From Verrucomicrobiota bacterium (GTDB taxonomy: Bacteria; Verrucomicrobiota; Verrucomicrobiia; Opitutales; Opitutaceae): a stretch of 64,000 nucleotides of DNA. Below, one piece after another: positions 8,665-17,478 of this stretch; position 1 is the first letter of the stretch, and each line of letters begins with the position of its first letter. The notes below the pieces were generated by a model, which made no database searches, was not told where the DNA came from, and was given only the letters and a program-made list of their open reading frames with translations. The position numbers and the translations under genes are program-made. Location of the stretch: contig JAPLTN010000010.1 of NCBI GenBank assembly GCA_026398135.1, forward strand, positions 1-64,000, given 5' to 3'.

Positions 8665-8805
8665 ACGAGCGAGGGTCTAGGTCGTCGTGAAGGTTACGCG
8701 AAGCAGGGAGTAGAAACCGTCCGCCGCGACCGGGCGTTGGCAAGCGCGGACTGCGGCCGTAGCGGAATTTTCACCGGAGGAGCACAGGATGGCCGGAAAC
8801 CGGTT

Positions 8806-9489
8806 TTAACGGGTGATCGCGGCCACGTAATCCATGAAGGGGCGCACGCTGGCGGGCGGGGTCACGAAGTTGCCGTAGAGAAGTTCGGGCAGAACGTAGG
8901 GTGTGGCGTAGTAATCCCAGTTGGCGCGGTCATCGCGGTCGATCCAGCCGGTCTTGATGGTGGCACCGGCGTAGTAGCCTTGGTTGCGGCCATAGACGAG
9001 GACGGGTGTGGTGAGGATGTCGCGGTTGAGTTTTTCGGCTTCGTAGGTGCGGGGACCGGCGATGGCGCGGGCGTCCACGCCCATGTTCATGCGGCCATCG
9101 AAGAGCCGGCGCACGGTGGGTTCGTCCATGAGCACGTAGATCGTCTCGGTGCGCTGGCCGCCGAGTTGCAGGCCGAGGCTGGCCTCGCCGGCGCGGAGGA
9201 GAACGGGGATGCTCCAGGAGCCGTCGGTGTGGCGGGCGAGCACGGTGCCGTAGCCGTATTGGAGGCCGACGATGAGGCCGCCCTTGATCTGGTTAACGAT
9301 GACCAAGGCGCGGGCCTGGCGGAGGATTTCGGCCGGGATGGCGAGCTGCGGGTCGGCTTGGAATTCGCGCAGGATGGCTTCGCAGGTTTCGATGCGAGCC
9401 GTCTGTTTGCCGGGGGCTGGTTCGGCGGCGCGCGCCAAGGGGGCGGCACAAAGGGCGAGGAGTGCGAGTAACGGGCGTAGGAGCTTCAT
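8806..9489 (-). CDS. Secreted SYLF (Ysc84-like) lipid-binding domain protein
   Basis: A 227-residue protein with a signal peptide (KLLRPLLALLALCAAPLARA, cleavage near residue 21). A SYLF/Ysc84 domain follows, recognisable from ALVIVNQIKGGLIVGLQYGYGTVLARH and the glycine-rich repeats typical of the family. Bacterial SYLF proteins are periplasmic or outer-membrane associated and bind lipids; the biological role is poorly known. The start ATG 9489 is fixed by the signal peptide. It shares strand with the zincin gene upstream (50-bp gap). Confidence 0.8.
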   Translation of the reverse strand: MKLLRPLLALLALCAAPLARAAEPAPGKQTARIETCEAILREFQADPQLAIPAEILRQARALVIVNQIKGGLIVGLQYGYGTVLARHTDGSWSIPVLLRAGEASLGLQLGGQRTETIYVLMDEPTVRRLFDGRMNMGVDARAIAGPRTYEAEKLNRDILTTPVLVYGRNQGYYAGATIKTGWIDRDDRANWDYYATPYVLPELLYGNFVTPPASVRPFMDYVAAITR

Positions 9490-9539
9490 GATGGTGAGGA
9501 AAAACGGATGAGGGTGTGGATTGGAAATGAGGCGTCGAT

Positions 9540-9911
9540 TTAATCGAGGTCGCGGGCGGCGAGCTCGTCTTCGTCCCAGCCGAAGTAGTGCCCGAGCTCG
9601 TGGAGATAGGTGACGGCGACTTCGTCCACGAAGGCGTCTCGATCCTGTTCCACGAAGGTCCAGATGTTGTCGAGGTAGAGACTGATTTGAGGCGGCATGG
9701 GTTGATCCTGGGCGACTTCCTCGCCGTGGGCGGAGCCGTCGAAGAGGCCTAAAATATCGTCGGGATAACCTTCCTCCAGAATGTGCGCCGGGGGCCGGGC
9801 TTCGTAGTGAACGGGGATTTGATTGGCAAATTCGCGCACGGGCGCGGGCAGGCGGCGTCGGGTTTTTTCCACCTCGCGGGTGGCGGCGTCGATGCGTTGG
9901 GCGAGAGTCAT
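9540..9911 (-). CDS. Zincin-like metallopeptidase family protein
   Basis: A 123-residue protein of the small zincin-like family formerly called DUF1025. The metal site HELGHYFGWDEDEL (H104, E105, H108) is near the C-terminus, and the DDILGLFDG segment upstream is typical. Members of the family are widespread but most have no demonstrated substrate. No signal peptide is visible, so it is probably cytoplasmic. ATG 9911 gives the usual family length; a further upstream ATG at 9965 adds an unrelated extension. Confidence 0.82.
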   Translation of the reverse strand: MTLAQRIDAATREVEKTRRRLPAPVREFANQIPVHYEARPPAHILEEGYPDDILGLFDGSAHGEEVAQDQPMPPQISLYLDNIWTFVEQDRDAFVDEVAVTYLHELGHYFGWDEDELAARDLD

Positions 9912-10091
9912 TTTTCCGAAGTTGGGGAGCTCTCGCGCAAAAGGCGAGGCGGCGCACACGTTCAAATCAGGAAAACGTCGTGTAACCGAATCGCGCGAGG
10001 GCCGTCTTGGGTTTCATGCAACCCGTGGCGCCCGGGTTTGCCTCCCCCTGCAACCCGAAACCCTGATCGTAAACTGCTAGAGAAATCATCC

Positions 10092-10544
10092 ATGAAAACC
10101 AAAGTATCCGCCTTGATGTTGAGTGCCCTTTTGGCCGCCGGCGCAGTGCTGACGACCTCTGTCCAAGCCCAGCCAGAATCCGGCCCCGGCGGCAAGTCGC
10201 CCGCCAAAGAGCGCGGCGAACGCCCCAAGCCACCCGAACCCGGTGAACGCCTCGAAAAAATGCGCGAGCGTCTCGGGCTGACCGATGACCAGGTCGCCAA
10301 GTTGAAGCCGATCTTCGCCGCCGAGCTCGAAGAGATGAAAGCCAAGCGTAAGGAGCTGGGCAAGGACGCCACCCGCGAGGAACGCCGCGCCGCCATGGAG
10401 GCGATGCGGGAGAAGTATCAAACGCAGGTCGATGCGGTGCTGACCGCCGAGCAAAAGGCCAAAGTGTCCAAGATGCGCGAGCGCCGCCCCGGTGGACCGG
10501 GCGCACCCGAAGGAAAGGAACACGCGAAGAAAGACCGAGTGTAA
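10092..10544 (+). CDS. Secreted Spy/CpxP-like helical protein
   Basis: A 150-residue protein with a signal peptide (KTKVSALMLSALLAAGAVLTT, cleavage near SVQA-Q), a proline and charge rich linker, then helices with the LTxxQ motifs of the Spy/CpxP family: LGLTDDQVAKLKPIF and VLTAEQKAKVSKMRERR. Spy-type proteins are periplasmic chaperones or envelope-stress and metal sensors. The C-terminal tail is lysine and glycine rich. It stands alone and is followed by a strong intrinsic terminator. The assignment to a particular Spy, CpxP or ZraP subgroup is not possible from sequence alone. Confidence 0.72.
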   Translation: MKTKVSALMLSALLAAGAVLTTSVQAQPESGPGGKSPAKERGERPKPPEPGERLEKMRERLGLTDDQVAKLKPIFAAELEEMKAKRKELGKDATREERRAAMEAMREKYQTQVDAVLTAEQKAKVSKMRERRPGGPGAPEGKEHAKKDRV

Positions 10545-10570
10545 GCAAACGATTTTTGGCCGTCAGAACG

Positions 10571-10601
10571 AGCCCCGGTGCGTCAGGCGCCGGGGCTTTT
10601 T
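10571..10601 (+). terminator. Intrinsic terminator after the Spy-like gene
   Basis: An 8-bp perfect stem (AGCCCCGG at 10571-10578 pairing with CCGGGGCT at 10590-10597) is followed by a short T run from 10597. It is 26 bases past the stop codon of the Spy-like gene and upstream of the AEC transporter start. Confidence 0.8.
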
Positions 10602-10638
10602 CGTGGACGCAGCTGCGGCGCTGCGCAGGCATGGGCGG

Positions 10639-11598
10639 GTGATTTTGCCCGACTATTGGTCTTTGTTGAGTTTGGTGTTGCCGGTCTTCGCCGTGATTGC
10701 GGCGGGGGCGGGCGCGCGACGCGCGGGGTGGCTGAAGCCGGAGGCGGACGAAAGTTTGCTCAAGCTGGTGGTGAACTTTCTCTATCCGTGCCTGATTTTT
10801 CAGCACGTGCTGGGAAATGACGCGCTGCGCACGCCGGGCAATCTGCTGGCCGCGCCGTTGCTGGCGTTCGTGATGATGGCGGGGGGGATCTTGCTGGCCT
10901 ATGTGGTGGCCAAGTGGGCGGGCATGGAGCGCGGGGCGGGCTTGCGCACCTTTGCCTTCAGCGTGGGTATTTTTAATTACGGCTACATGGCGATTCCGCT
11001 GGTGGCGGAGTTGTTTGGCCGCGAGATGCCCGGCGTGCTCGGCGTGCTTTTCGTTTACAACGTGGGCTGCGAGGCGGCGATCTGGACGGTGGGAATTTTG
11101 ATGCTGTCGGGGGTGTCGTTGCGGGACGGCTGGCGGCGGGTGCTGAATCCGCCGGTGTATGCGCTGGTGGCGGCGGTGACCTTGAATCTCACCGGTTTGG
11201 CGGATGCGATGCCGGGCGTGGCGCGGCAAGCGATCCAGATGGCGGCGGCGTGCGCGGTGCCGCTGGGCTTGTTGCTGATCGGGGCGACGCTAGTGGAGTT
11301 CTTCAACGCGCCGCGCACGCTGGTGGATCGCAAAGTGACGCCGCTGGCCTGCGTGTTGCGCCTCGGGGTGATCCCGCTGGGCATGCTGGGCTTGGCGGCC
11401 TTGCTGCCCTTGCCGGCGGAGTTGCGGGCGGTGGTGATCGTGCAGGCGGCGATGCCGGCGGGGATTTTGCCCATCGTGATCGCGCGGCATCACGGCGGGC
11501 GGCCGTTGACGGCGGTGCAGGTGGTGCTGGGAACGACGGCGGTGGGGCTTTTTATCGTGCCCCTGTGGTTGAAGCTCGGGCTGGGGTGGCTGCGCTGA
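10639..11598 (+). CDS. AEC-family (auxin efflux carrier-like) transporter
   Basis: A 319-residue polytopic membrane protein with about ten hydrophobic spans. Family features include the N-terminal LPVFAVIAAGAGARRAGWL, the FNYGYMAIPLV segment and the C-terminal repeat PLGLLLIGATL and VQAAMPAGILPIVIA, typical of AEC permeases. Bacterial AEC members export or import organic acids such as malate or malonate; the substrate here is unknown. I chose GTG 10639, which lies past the preceding terminator and gives family length. Its end is 3 bases from the convergent end of the amber-split gene. Confidence 0.85.
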   Translation: MILPDYWSLLSLVLPVFAVIAAGAGARRAGWLKPEADESLLKLVVNFLYPCLIFQHVLGNDALRTPGNLLAAPLLAFVMMAGGILLAYVVAKWAGMERGAGLRTFAFSVGIFNYGYMAIPLVAELFGREMPGVLGVLFVYNVGCEAAIWTVGILMLSGVSLRDGWRRVLNPPVYALVAAVTLNLTGLADAMPGVARQAIQMAAACAVPLGLLLIGATLVEFFNAPRTLVDRKVTPLACVLRLGVIPLGMLGLAALLPLPAELRAVVIVQAAMPAGILPIVIARHHGGRPLTAVQVVLGTTAVGLFIVPLWLKLGLGWLR

Positions 11599-11601
11599 AG
11601 G

Positions 11602-13707
11602 TTATTCGACCTTGGCCGGAACCGGAGTGCCGGCGGCCTTTACGGCGGCGAGTTTGCGGTCGGATTCGGAGGTGAGGTCGTCGAGGAGGCGGGCGGAGAC
11701 GCGGGCGATGCCGAGGCGGGCCAGGCTGCTGGCGGGGTAGATATCCTGCGCGGAGAGCCATTGGGTGAGGGCGGCGGCGGGGCGGCCGCCTTCTTCGTGG
11801 CGTTTGGCGGCGTCGATCTTGCCCACGAAGCTGGCGACGCGGGGGGCGAGTTCGCCGCGTCGTTGGTTTACGGCGACGTCGTTGGGGGTGAGTTGCACGG
11901 CGTTTTCCAGGGCTTCCCAGGCGGCGAAGGCGTTGTTTTGGGCGACGAGTTCCTGGGCCTGGGCGAGGAAGATTTCCACGCGGGAGAGTTTCTCGATGAC
12001 GGATTTGAGCACGGGGCTGCGGGTGGCGTCGGAGAGGAGGGCGATGGCGAGTTCGCTGCGTTGGTCGTAGATGTGGCGGAGGTCGCCGCGTTTCATGGCT
12101 TCGTCGAAGAGCTGGGCGGCCTGGGAGCCGAGGTCCACCTGGCTGGCCATGTTTTCGGTGTAGGTTTTGATCGAGGGGTTGAGCGGCCAGAGGGTGGCGG
12201 CGCGTTGCACGCCTTCCTGGGCGCGGATGAAGTCGCCGGCGGCGGCGGCTTGCTGGGCGGCGTAGAGGGCGAGGGTGCTCATGCGCTGGGCGGCGCGGAG
12301 GGCGGAGGTGACCTCGCTGGTGCGGAAGTCTTTCGCGCCGAGACCGATCTCGGCCACGAGCTTGTCCACCGCGTCGTAGTCTTTCAGGTCGGCGAGTTTG
12401 CGGGCGGTCTGGATCTGCTAGCCGAGGCGGAGGAGGGTTTGTTTTTTCTCGCGTTCGAACTGGGCGACGGCGGGCAGGTATTCGCCGAGAAAGAAGGTTT
12501 CCTGGAGGCGTTCGAGGGCGCCGACGAGCTGGCCTTCGTCGTAGTTGGCGCGCACGGCCTGCATGGCGGCCTCGGTGTCGTTGATGGCTTCGCGGGAGAG
12601 GAATTCGAGGGTTTCGACGGTGACGGCGAGGTCGCTGGAGGGCAGGAAGGATTGCAGTTCTTTTTTGCCGACTTCGAGTTGCTGGGCGCTGCCTTTGAAA
12701 ATGTAGCGGTAGAAGCTGGCGGCGATGAGGCAGTGCTGGAAGCGGCGCTGGAGAAAGAGGTTTACCAGGGCGGTCTGGAACTGGAGTTTGGCCTGAACGC
12801 CGGAGAGCATGGCACCGGCTTCGGCGGCTTTGATTTTGGCCTCGGTCTCGGCGAGGTCGCGGGCGCGGAAAAACTGGGAGACGGGGCCCTGCGCGGGGCC
12901 GGTGCCGATGGCGCCGGGTTGGCTGGGGCGGGGGTTTTGGGGGTTGGTGCCGGTGTTGGGCTGATTGGCGGGGGGGCTGGTGGGAACGGGGTTGCTGGCG
13001 GGGGCTTGCGGGGTGGCGGTGGCGGCGCTGGTGACGACGGTGGTGGCGTTGGTGACGCCTTCGCGGGCCATGGCGTCGCCGGAGTAGGTGACGGCGGATT
13101 GTTGCTGGCGGCGGATGCGGTCGAGCTCGCCTTGGGTGACGGAGATGGCGGTGCGTTCGTCGCGAATGCGCCAGGCGTTGAAGACCTGATTGGCCACGGC
13201 GAGGCTGGCACCGCCGTCGGCTTCGTATTCGGCGGCGCGGTAGAGGAGTTGCCAGGCCTTCTTGGAGTTGTCGGCGGCGGCTTCGCCTCCGCGGGTGGAG
13301 AGGAGATTGAAGACCTCGTTTATGATGGCGCGGTAAACGTCGTTGTCGATGGACTCGGGCTGGGCGAGGTAGCGTTCGAAGCGGGCGCGGAAGGCGCGCA
13401 TCTGGCCGATGTTGTAGGTGTGGCCCTTGTAGCTGAGGGTGCCGTCCTCGGGGTTGATGGCGCCGGAATCGGTGTTGAAGGCCTTGTCGATGATTTGAAG
13501 CAGGGTGTTGCTTTCGAGGTTTGCGGTGCCGAGGGCGTTGAAGGCGGATTCGGCGGCGGATTTTGGGGCGGAGGTGCCGGTGGGTGCGGCCGGGAGCTCG
13601 GGAGTTTTTGGGGCGGCGGAGTTTTTTGGGGCGGCGGGGGTTTGGGCGAAAAGGGGCGCAGCGGCGAGCAGAGCGGCGGCGCAGAGAAAGGTGCGAGGGG
13701 AGCGCAT
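11602..13707 (-). pseudogene. Secreted helical-repeat protein gene split by an in-frame TAG
   Basis: One frame runs from ATG 13707 to the stop at 11602 (about 701 residues) with a single internal TAG at 12418-12420. The first part (429 residues) has a signal peptide (RTFLCAAALLAAAPLFA), a Pro/Asn-rich linker near 230-270 and helical regions. The second part is helical and TPR-like (FLAQAQELVAQNNAFAAWEALENAVQLTPNDVAVNQRRG). Coding character continues unbroken across the TAG (QTLLRLG stop QIQTARKLADL), and CAG to TAG would explain it. Alternatives are a real stop with a second gene starting at GTG 12369, readthrough, or an assembly error. Family not recognised. It follows the ABC exporter and lipoprotein genes on the same strand. 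Confidence 0.7.
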
Positions 13708-13754
13708 GGGGGTGGGGAAAGGAGCGGGGAGCGGGGCGCGGGGAGGAACCGGGC

Positions 13755-14120
13755 TTAGAGTTTGTGCAGGGCGGTGACGTAAAGCAGGCCGCCGTTCCGC
13801 ACGGTGAGCTCCAGTTGGTAGCGCTGGGCAACCATGAGGTTGGCGTTAAGGGAATCCGCGATGAAGACGGAGAGACGCGAGCCGGCGTCGGGGCCGAGGG
13901 GGCGGACGGCGAGCAGGCGGCCGGTGCCCTCTTTCCAGAGGAGCTGGGCGTCGATCTCAGCCTGGAGGGTGTAGTGGTTACCCTGGAGGTTTTCCGGGGT
14001 GTTGAGGTAGGCGGCGACCGGGAATGGTTCGTTGGTCTGGCGGGCGCAGCCGGGGGCTAGAAAAGCTAGGGTGATGAAGGCGATTTTTAAGCCGAGCAGG
14101 GGGGGGCTGGGTATTCGCAT
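13755..14120 (-). CDS. Putative lipoprotein, function unknown
   Basis: A 121-residue protein with an N-terminal hydrophobic stretch (LLGLKIAFITLAFLAPGC) ending in a lipobox-like cysteine, so it is probably membrane anchored. The mature part begins with AAYLNTPENLQGNHYTLQAEI and contains alternating strands (GRLLAVRPL, RLSVFIAD, YQLELTVRNGGLLYV) that suggest a small beta barrel of OB-fold type; this is inference from pattern. It lies 56 bp after the ABC exporter gene and 47 bp before the secreted repeat protein, all on one strand. A start at 14150 is also open; 14120 was chosen as closest to the signal segment. Confidence 0.65.
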   Translation of the reverse strand: MRIPSPPLLGLKIAFITLAFLAPGCARQTNEPFPVAAYLNTPENLQGNHYTLQAEIDAQLLWKEGTGRLLAVRPLGPDAGSRLSVFIADSLNANLMVAQRYQLELTVRNGGLLYVTALHKL

Positions 14121-14176
14121 GGGGTGGGATGAGGTTCGGACGTTTTCCATTTGGGGCAACGGATAAAGCCGCGGAA

Positions 14177-15877
14177 TCAGGGCCAGCGTTGTAGGCGGCA
14201 GCCGCGGAAAACGAGGGCGGCGCCGATCACGGCGTGGGCGCCGAGCACGGCGAGGGCGGAGGTGGTGCCGGCCAGCCAGCCGGGGTCGAGGAGGGCGACG
14301 GCGTCGTAAAAGCGGGAATCGCGCATCGCGGTCAGGTAGCCCGACCAGCCCCAGAACGTGGCGATGAAAGGGCGGACGGACCAGACCAGGGCGGCGGGCA
14401 GGGCGAGGACCACGCCGGAAAGCGGGAGTTGAAAGCCCACCAGATAAATGGAGAGCAGGGAGGCGCGCTCGGGGGAGGTGAGCAGGGCGGAGATGCCGAG
14501 GCAGACGATGCTCATTGATGCGCCGGCGGCGGAGAGGATGGCGATTTGCGGGAGCCAGGCACCGGGGAAGGCGCAAAGGGTTTTGACGAAGATCGTCATC
14601 CATGCGCCTTGCGCCGCGCCGAGCAGGGCGACCCAGGTGAGTTTGGCGATGGAGTAGGCTGCGGGGCGTAGGCCGGCCATGCGTTCTTTCTCGAAGAGGG
14701 CGCGTTCGGAGGCGATTTCGCGGGCGCCGTTGTTGCTGCCCATCAGGCAGAGCAGGATGACTTGGAAAAGGATGAGGCCGGAGACAAGGGTGGCGGTGTC
14801 GGCCGCGTCTTTGCGGAAGGCGGCGCGGGCTTGCAGGGATTCGAGAATGCCGCCGGTGGGCTGGAGTTCGAGACCGCGGAGTTGGGGCAGGCCGCCGAGG
14901 GCGAAAATGACCACCAGGCAGGGGAAACCGAAGGTGATGGCGGCGGTGAGCGCCAAGGTGCCGCGATCCCGGGTGAAGAGCCGCCAGCGGCGGGCCAGCA
15001 GAGTGCGGATTTGGGAGCATAGGCCCGGCACAGGAATCGGGCCGGCCGCAGGGGAGGCGGGGGCGGGGTTGAGCGGACTGACGGGGGGGCGCAGGGCGAG
15101 CCAGTCGGCGGCGGAGCGCTCGGCCAGGCGGTCATAGAGGGTGAGGGCATCGGCGATGCCGAAGTGGGCGAGCAGGGCGGGATGGGAGCCTTGAAAGACT
15201 ACCGCGCCTTCGTAAACCACGGTGACGACGTCGAACTGGTCGAGTTTGGCGAGGTTGTGGATAACGCAGAGGACGGTGCGGGATTGCTCGGCGACGAGGC
15301 GGCGGAGGACGGCGAGGATCTGGTCTTCGCTGCGGGGGTCGAGGCCGCTGGTGACTTCGTCGCAGAGCAGGCAGGCGGGCTCGGTGGCGAGTTCGAGGGC
15401 GAGGCCGAGGCGGCGGAGCTGGCCGCCCGAGAGTTTTTCGACGAGGGTATCGGCGCGCTCGGTCAGACCCACGAGAGTGAGGAGGGCGGGCAGGCGGGCG
15501 GTGCGGGTGGCATGGTCGGGGGTTTTCCGATACAAGCGCAACGAGGTCTCAAGCGCCTCGGCCACGGTGAGTTTGCCGTGGGCGATGCTGAACTGGGGGG
15601 CGAAGGCGACTTCGCGCAGCAGGGCCTGGCGGTCGGTGACGGTGGCGCTGCGCAACAGGATTTGGCCGCGGGTGGGCAGGATGCCGAGCATGCCCTTGAG
15701 CAGGGTGGTTTTGCCGCAGCCGGAGGGGCCGATGAGGGCGTGGAGGCGGGCGGGGGCGAAGTCGGCGTCGGCGGAGCGCACGAGCGGGGCGGCACCGGGG
15801 CGGGGAAGGACGTCGAGCGAACGGCAGGCGAGCATCACCGGGGATGAAAACGGACGCGCCGCCTGGAGGCGAGACAT
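14177..15877 (-). CDS. ABCG-type half transporter (ATPase fused to membrane domain)
   Basis: A 566-residue fusion of an N-terminal ABC ATPase and a C-terminal ABC2-type membrane domain. The ATPase has Walker A GPSGCGKTT, signature LSGGQLRR, Walker B CLLCDEVTSGLD and the H-loop VIHN. The membrane domain starts near residue 290 (RWRLFTRDRGTLALTAAITFGFP) and has five or six spans. Such NBD-TMD half transporters dimerise and generally export lipids or hydrophobic compounds. A broken paralogue is at 18601-19996. A lipoprotein and a secreted repeat protein follow on the same strand and may be partners, though no direct evidence shows it. Confidence 0.88.
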   Translation of the reverse strand: MSRLQAARPFSSPVMLACRSLDVLPRPGAAPLVRSADADFAPARLHALIGPSGCGKTTLLKGMLGILPTRGQILLRSATVTDRQALLREVAFAPQFSIAHGKLTVAEALETSLRLYRKTPDHATRTARLPALLTLVGLTERADTLVEKLSGGQLRRLGLALELATEPACLLCDEVTSGLDPRSEDQILAVLRRLVAEQSRTVLCVIHNLAKLDQFDVVTVVYEGAVVFQGSHPALLAHFGIADALTLYDRLAERSAADWLALRPPVSPLNPAPASPAAGPIPVPGLCSQIRTLLARRWRLFTRDRGTLALTAAITFGFPCLVVIFALGGLPQLRGLELQPTGGILESLQARAAFRKDAADTATLVSGLILFQVILLCLMGSNNGAREIASERALFEKERMAGLRPAAYSIAKLTWVALLGAAQGAWMTIFVKTLCAFPGAWLPQIAILSAAGASMSIVCLGISALLTSPERASLLSIYLVGFQLPLSGVVLALPAALVWSVRPFIATFWGWSGYLTAMRDSRFYDAVALLDPGWLAGTTSALAVLGAHAVIGAALVFRGCRLQRWP

Positions 15878-15937
15878 TGCCTCGTTGCGTTTCGGCGGAG
15901 AGGAAGGGTCGCGGCGACTCCGCGCGCGACATCCAGG

Positions 15938-16122
15938 TTAGAGCCTATCCGAATAACCGGTAAAGCGGCGCGTAGTACGCCGCGAGGGACGAGCAGAAAA
16001 ACGGGGTGGCCCGGCGTTGACCGTCGAGGCATGGGCCGCTGGCCCACCTCCTCGCCGGTCGCCTTGGGCGACCGCATTTTTCCACTCGTCGCCGCCTCAC
16101 CGGCTATCCGGATAGGCTCTTA
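15938..16122. mobile_element. MITE-like element with terminal inverted repeats and TTA duplication
   Basis: Imperfect 20-base terminal inverted repeats begin GAGCCTATCCGAATAACCGG (15941-15960) and end at 16119 with its near complement. TTA flanks both sides (15938-15940 and 16120-16122). That is a 3-base TNA-type duplication, as made by some IS5-group transposases. The 179-base interior has no transposase but contains stem-loops at 16032-16046 and 16057-16073. It is thus a non-autonomous element. The right TTA is also the TAA stop codon of the O-antigen-ligase-like gene, so insertion preserved that gene's end. Confidence 0.72.
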
Positions 16123-17415
16123 GGGGTTCTGGTTAAACCATGGCCAGGAAGGGATGAAGAGGTTGATGCCGCCGATGAGTTTAACATGAGCGGTGTCGGG
16201 GTGCTTGTCGCCCCAGTTGAACCAAGCCTCGCAAAGAAGGTCGCGGCACAGGCTGTCGCTGAGGGTTACGTGGACCTTGGTCGGGGCTTGGCGTTCGAGC
16301 CATGCAAGGGTTTCGGACGAAGCGGGGATGTTGAACAGGTGAACGCGTGACCGGGGCGGCAACTTGGTCGGCAGCCTGCCTGAGAGAATCCACAGCGCGC
16401 CGGCAGGCACATCGGCGGGGACGGCTGCACCGGGTTGAAGCACCAAGGCGCTCGCCTCTGAGGCGCGTAGATCGTGGCCCCATTTCCCGCCCAGGACTCC
16501 GGGGTTGGGGGCGTAGATGACGATTTGCGGCGGCGGATCGCCCCAGCGGATGGAACCGGACGAGGTGGAGAGCTGCGGGGAACTCAGATACCAGCCAAGA
16601 CTATGCAGGCTAATCAGGGAAAAAGCGGCTGCACCAACGCAGAGGCCAGCGGTGCGCCATGCGGGGAAATCACGGTTACGGATGCGCCAAAAGGTGACGG
16701 CTGCGAGTGTTGCGAGGGGTAGCGTCCAGACCTGCCAGACGTTGGCGGTGGTGCTAAAGATCGCTGCGACGAAGAAGGTCAGCCACACGGCGGCGGCGGT
16801 CGTGAGCAGGGGCGCGGCGCGGCGCGGCCAGACGAACCAAGCGAGCCCTGCCCATGCGAGGGCGTAGCTCAGGCGGGCGGCGAGGCCGTGCTCGGCAAGC
16901 CAATTGAGGTGAAAGTTAATGAGCGATAGGTAGCCGCGCCGATCCCCGATCTCCTGATACCATTGCGCGTAAAAATTGGAGGCGTTGCCGACGCCGACTC
17001 CGCTAGGGGCATCCCAAAGCATGGCGAGGCCGGCGCGCCAGAGGTCGCTTCGGGAGTCGTCGCCGTAGGTAAAGCGTTGCCAGACACCGTGCAAGGTGCC
17101 GTAAACGGCCAAAGCGAGAAGGGCTACGCATCCCGTGATGAGCAGAGCGCGGGGGATGCGCGGGCGGTGGATGAGGCCGACAAGACAGATACCGCAGGCG
17201 GCGGCGATGATTCCTCCACGTGATTTGGTGGCGATAAGCAGAACGGAGAGTGCCAGACCGAGAATCAGGCCAATCCAATGCCAGCGACGGCGGGCTTGGA
17301 GGAAACACCATGCGCAGGAAACGACGGCGCAGGCGAGAATGGCGGCGCTGCGGTTGCTGCTGGCGGGGCCGAGAACGAGGAAGTCGAAGCGGTTGCCGAA
17401 GAGGAAATCTAGCAT
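16120..17415 (-). CDS. O-antigen ligase-like polytopic membrane protein
   Basis: A 431-residue membrane protein with about eight hydrophobic spans followed by a soluble C-terminal domain of about 130 residues. The ATKSRGGIIAAA motif and the loop RSDLWRAGLAMLWDAPSGVGVGNASNFY match the Wzy_C/WaaL pattern, in which a periplasmic loop acts in glycan ligation or polymerisation. Only about two spans precede the SRGG motif, fewer than in typical ligases, so the N-terminus may be truncated or mis-set; ATG 17415 is the best available start. Its stop lies inside a transposon target duplication. It is divergent from a toxin-antitoxin pair. Substrate unknown. Confidence 0.65.
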   Translation of the reverse strand: MLDFLFGNRFDFLVLGPASSNRSAAILACAVVSCAWCFLQARRRWHWIGLILGLALSVLLIATKSRGGIIAAACGICLVGLIHRPRIPRALLITGCVALLALAVYGTLHGVWQRFTYGDDSRSDLWRAGLAMLWDAPSGVGVGNASNFYAQWYQEIGDRRGYLSLINFHLNWLAEHGLAARLSYALAWAGLAWFVWPRRAAPLLTTAAAVWLTFFVAAIFSTTANVWQVWTLPLATLAAVTFWRIRNRDFPAWRTAGLCVGAAAFSLISLHSLGWYLSSPQLSTSSGSIRWGDPPPQIVIYAPNPGVLGGKWGHDLRASEASALVLQPGAAVPADVPAGALWILSGRLPTKLPPRSRVHLFNIPASSETLAWLERQAPTKVHVTLSDSLCRDLLCEAWFNWGDKHPDTAHVKLIGGINLFIPSWPWFNQNP

Positions 17416-17478
17416 GGTCGGTCTGATTTTTCGGGCGCGCAGATTGACAATACCAACCCTAAGTGACACTGTGACACC

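Noticed and set aside
12418-12420. Stop-codon recoding (pyrrolysine or other) at the internal TAG
   Set aside because: Several neighbouring genes use TAG as an ordinary stop, no pyrrolysine gene is present, and no recoding hairpin was evident. A point mutation is simpler.
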